Assembly: GCA_003447545.1 (NCBI GenBank)
Contig: DLYX01000589.1
Coordinates: forward strand, 1 to 5,995
Length of the DNA: 5,995 bases
Reading direction: 5' to 3'
Origin: Deltaproteobacteria bacterium
GTDB lineage: Bacteria; Desulfobacterota; Binatia; UBA12015
This document shows, one piece after another, positions 5,729 through 5,995 of this stretch. The translations under genes and the position numbers were made by a program. A model generated the notes under the pieces. It was not told where the DNA came from. It ran no database searches and saw nothing but the letters and a program-made list of their open reading frames with translations. Positions within the stretch are counted from its first letter, which is position 1, and every line of letters starts with the position of its first letter.

Positions 5729-5995
5729 TCAGGGCTCTTCGATCTCGATGGCATCGGAGCCAGCCGGAAGGCGGATGCGCATGCCGTCTTCGCCGATCAC
5801 GACATCGACCGACCCACCGTCGACGCCTCGCAGGAAGAGCCAGGAGCGGAGAAAGCCCGGCACGGCAGGGACCAGGTGCGTGAAGACGACAGCCTGCACT
5901 CCCGCAGCTTGCGCGGAGGCGACCGCCTCCTTGGGGCTCGCATGGTAGTCGAGAATATCACTCGATAGGGTCTGCATCCGCGTCAGGCCGGCCCC
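5729..5995 (-). CDS. Metallo-beta-lactamase-fold hydrolase, C-terminal fragment
   Basis: This is the 3' end of a gene that begins beyond the right edge. The frame stays open to 5995, so the ATG at 5977 is internal. The visible 89 residues carry LTRMQTLSSDILDYHASPKEAVASA and then AGVQAVVFTHLVP. The late THLVP histidine is the last metal ligand in RNase Z/arylsulfatase-like members of the metallo-beta-lactamase superfamily, and DYH with its following Ser-Pro-helix is the usual preceding block. The end, FLRGVDGGSVDVVIGEDGMRIRLPAG, is a typical terminal beta pair of these enzymes. Substrate cannot be assigned from the fragment; such proteins hydrolyse esters, lactones or phosphodiesters with bound zinc or iron. 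It lies 108 bp upstream of gntR-purM on the same strand; a promoter-like repeat between them suggests separate control. Confidence 0.7.
   Translation of the reverse strand, partial: GAGLTRMQTLSSDILDYHASPKEAVASAQAAGVQAVVFTHLVPAVPGFLRSWLFLRGVDGGSVDVVIGEDGMRIRLPAGSDAIEIEEP

Noticed and set aside
5297..5968. + strand open frame of 223 codons covering the GntR half, the operator and the hydrolase end
   Set aside because: It runs antisense through two supported genes and their intergenic region, and the product has no recognisable motif.

Overview
The window is a moderately GC-rich (by eye just under 60%), gene-dense bacterial chromosome segment. It holds seven protein-coding regions, two of them cut by the window edges. 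I see no rRNA, tRNA, CRISPR array, transposase or phage gene. No marker fixes the taxon. Lipid-type enzymes, a TetR/desaturase pair and a PurM of the type I recall from Bacteroidetes are compatible with an uncultured deltaproteobacterial or similar environmental lineage, but that is a weak guess.

Left part (+ strand, 1-1632): the C-terminal end of a lecithin:cholesterol acyltransferase (LCAT)-like hydrolase, followed after 38 bp by a zinc-independent medium-chain dehydrogenase/reductase of the quinone oxidoreductase type. They are probably cotranscribed. Middle (- strand, 1705-3245): a multi-pass membrane protein of unknown function, downstream of and co-directional with a TetR-family regulator. 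The regulator is divergent from a membrane acyl-CoA/fatty-acid desaturase (+, 3338-4156). The roughly 90 bp between regulator and desaturase carry three tandem 14-bp dyads of the form (T/G)TACG-N4-CGTAA, the obvious candidate operators. Together this looks like a self-contained, acyl-chain-responsive desaturation module, similar in logic to DesT-DesB in Pseudomonas, though the operator sequence is not one I recognise.

Right part (- strand, 4184-5995): the most unusual gene. One uninterrupted reading frame joins an N-terminal GntR-type winged-helix DNA-binding domain to what looks like a complete PurM (AIR synthase, phosphoribosylformylglycinamidine cyclo-ligase) domain. Immediately upstream of its ATG lies an 8-bp perfect inverted repeat with nested smaller dyads. 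This suggests a purine enzyme that may bind and regulate its own promoter. Upstream on the same strand is the C-terminal end of a metallo-beta-lactamase-fold hydrolase that runs off the window.

The candidate novelty is the GntR-PurM fusion with its adjacent inverted repeat. Secondary points are the triple operator of the TetR/desaturase pair and the altered third histidine box and short N-terminus of the desaturase.
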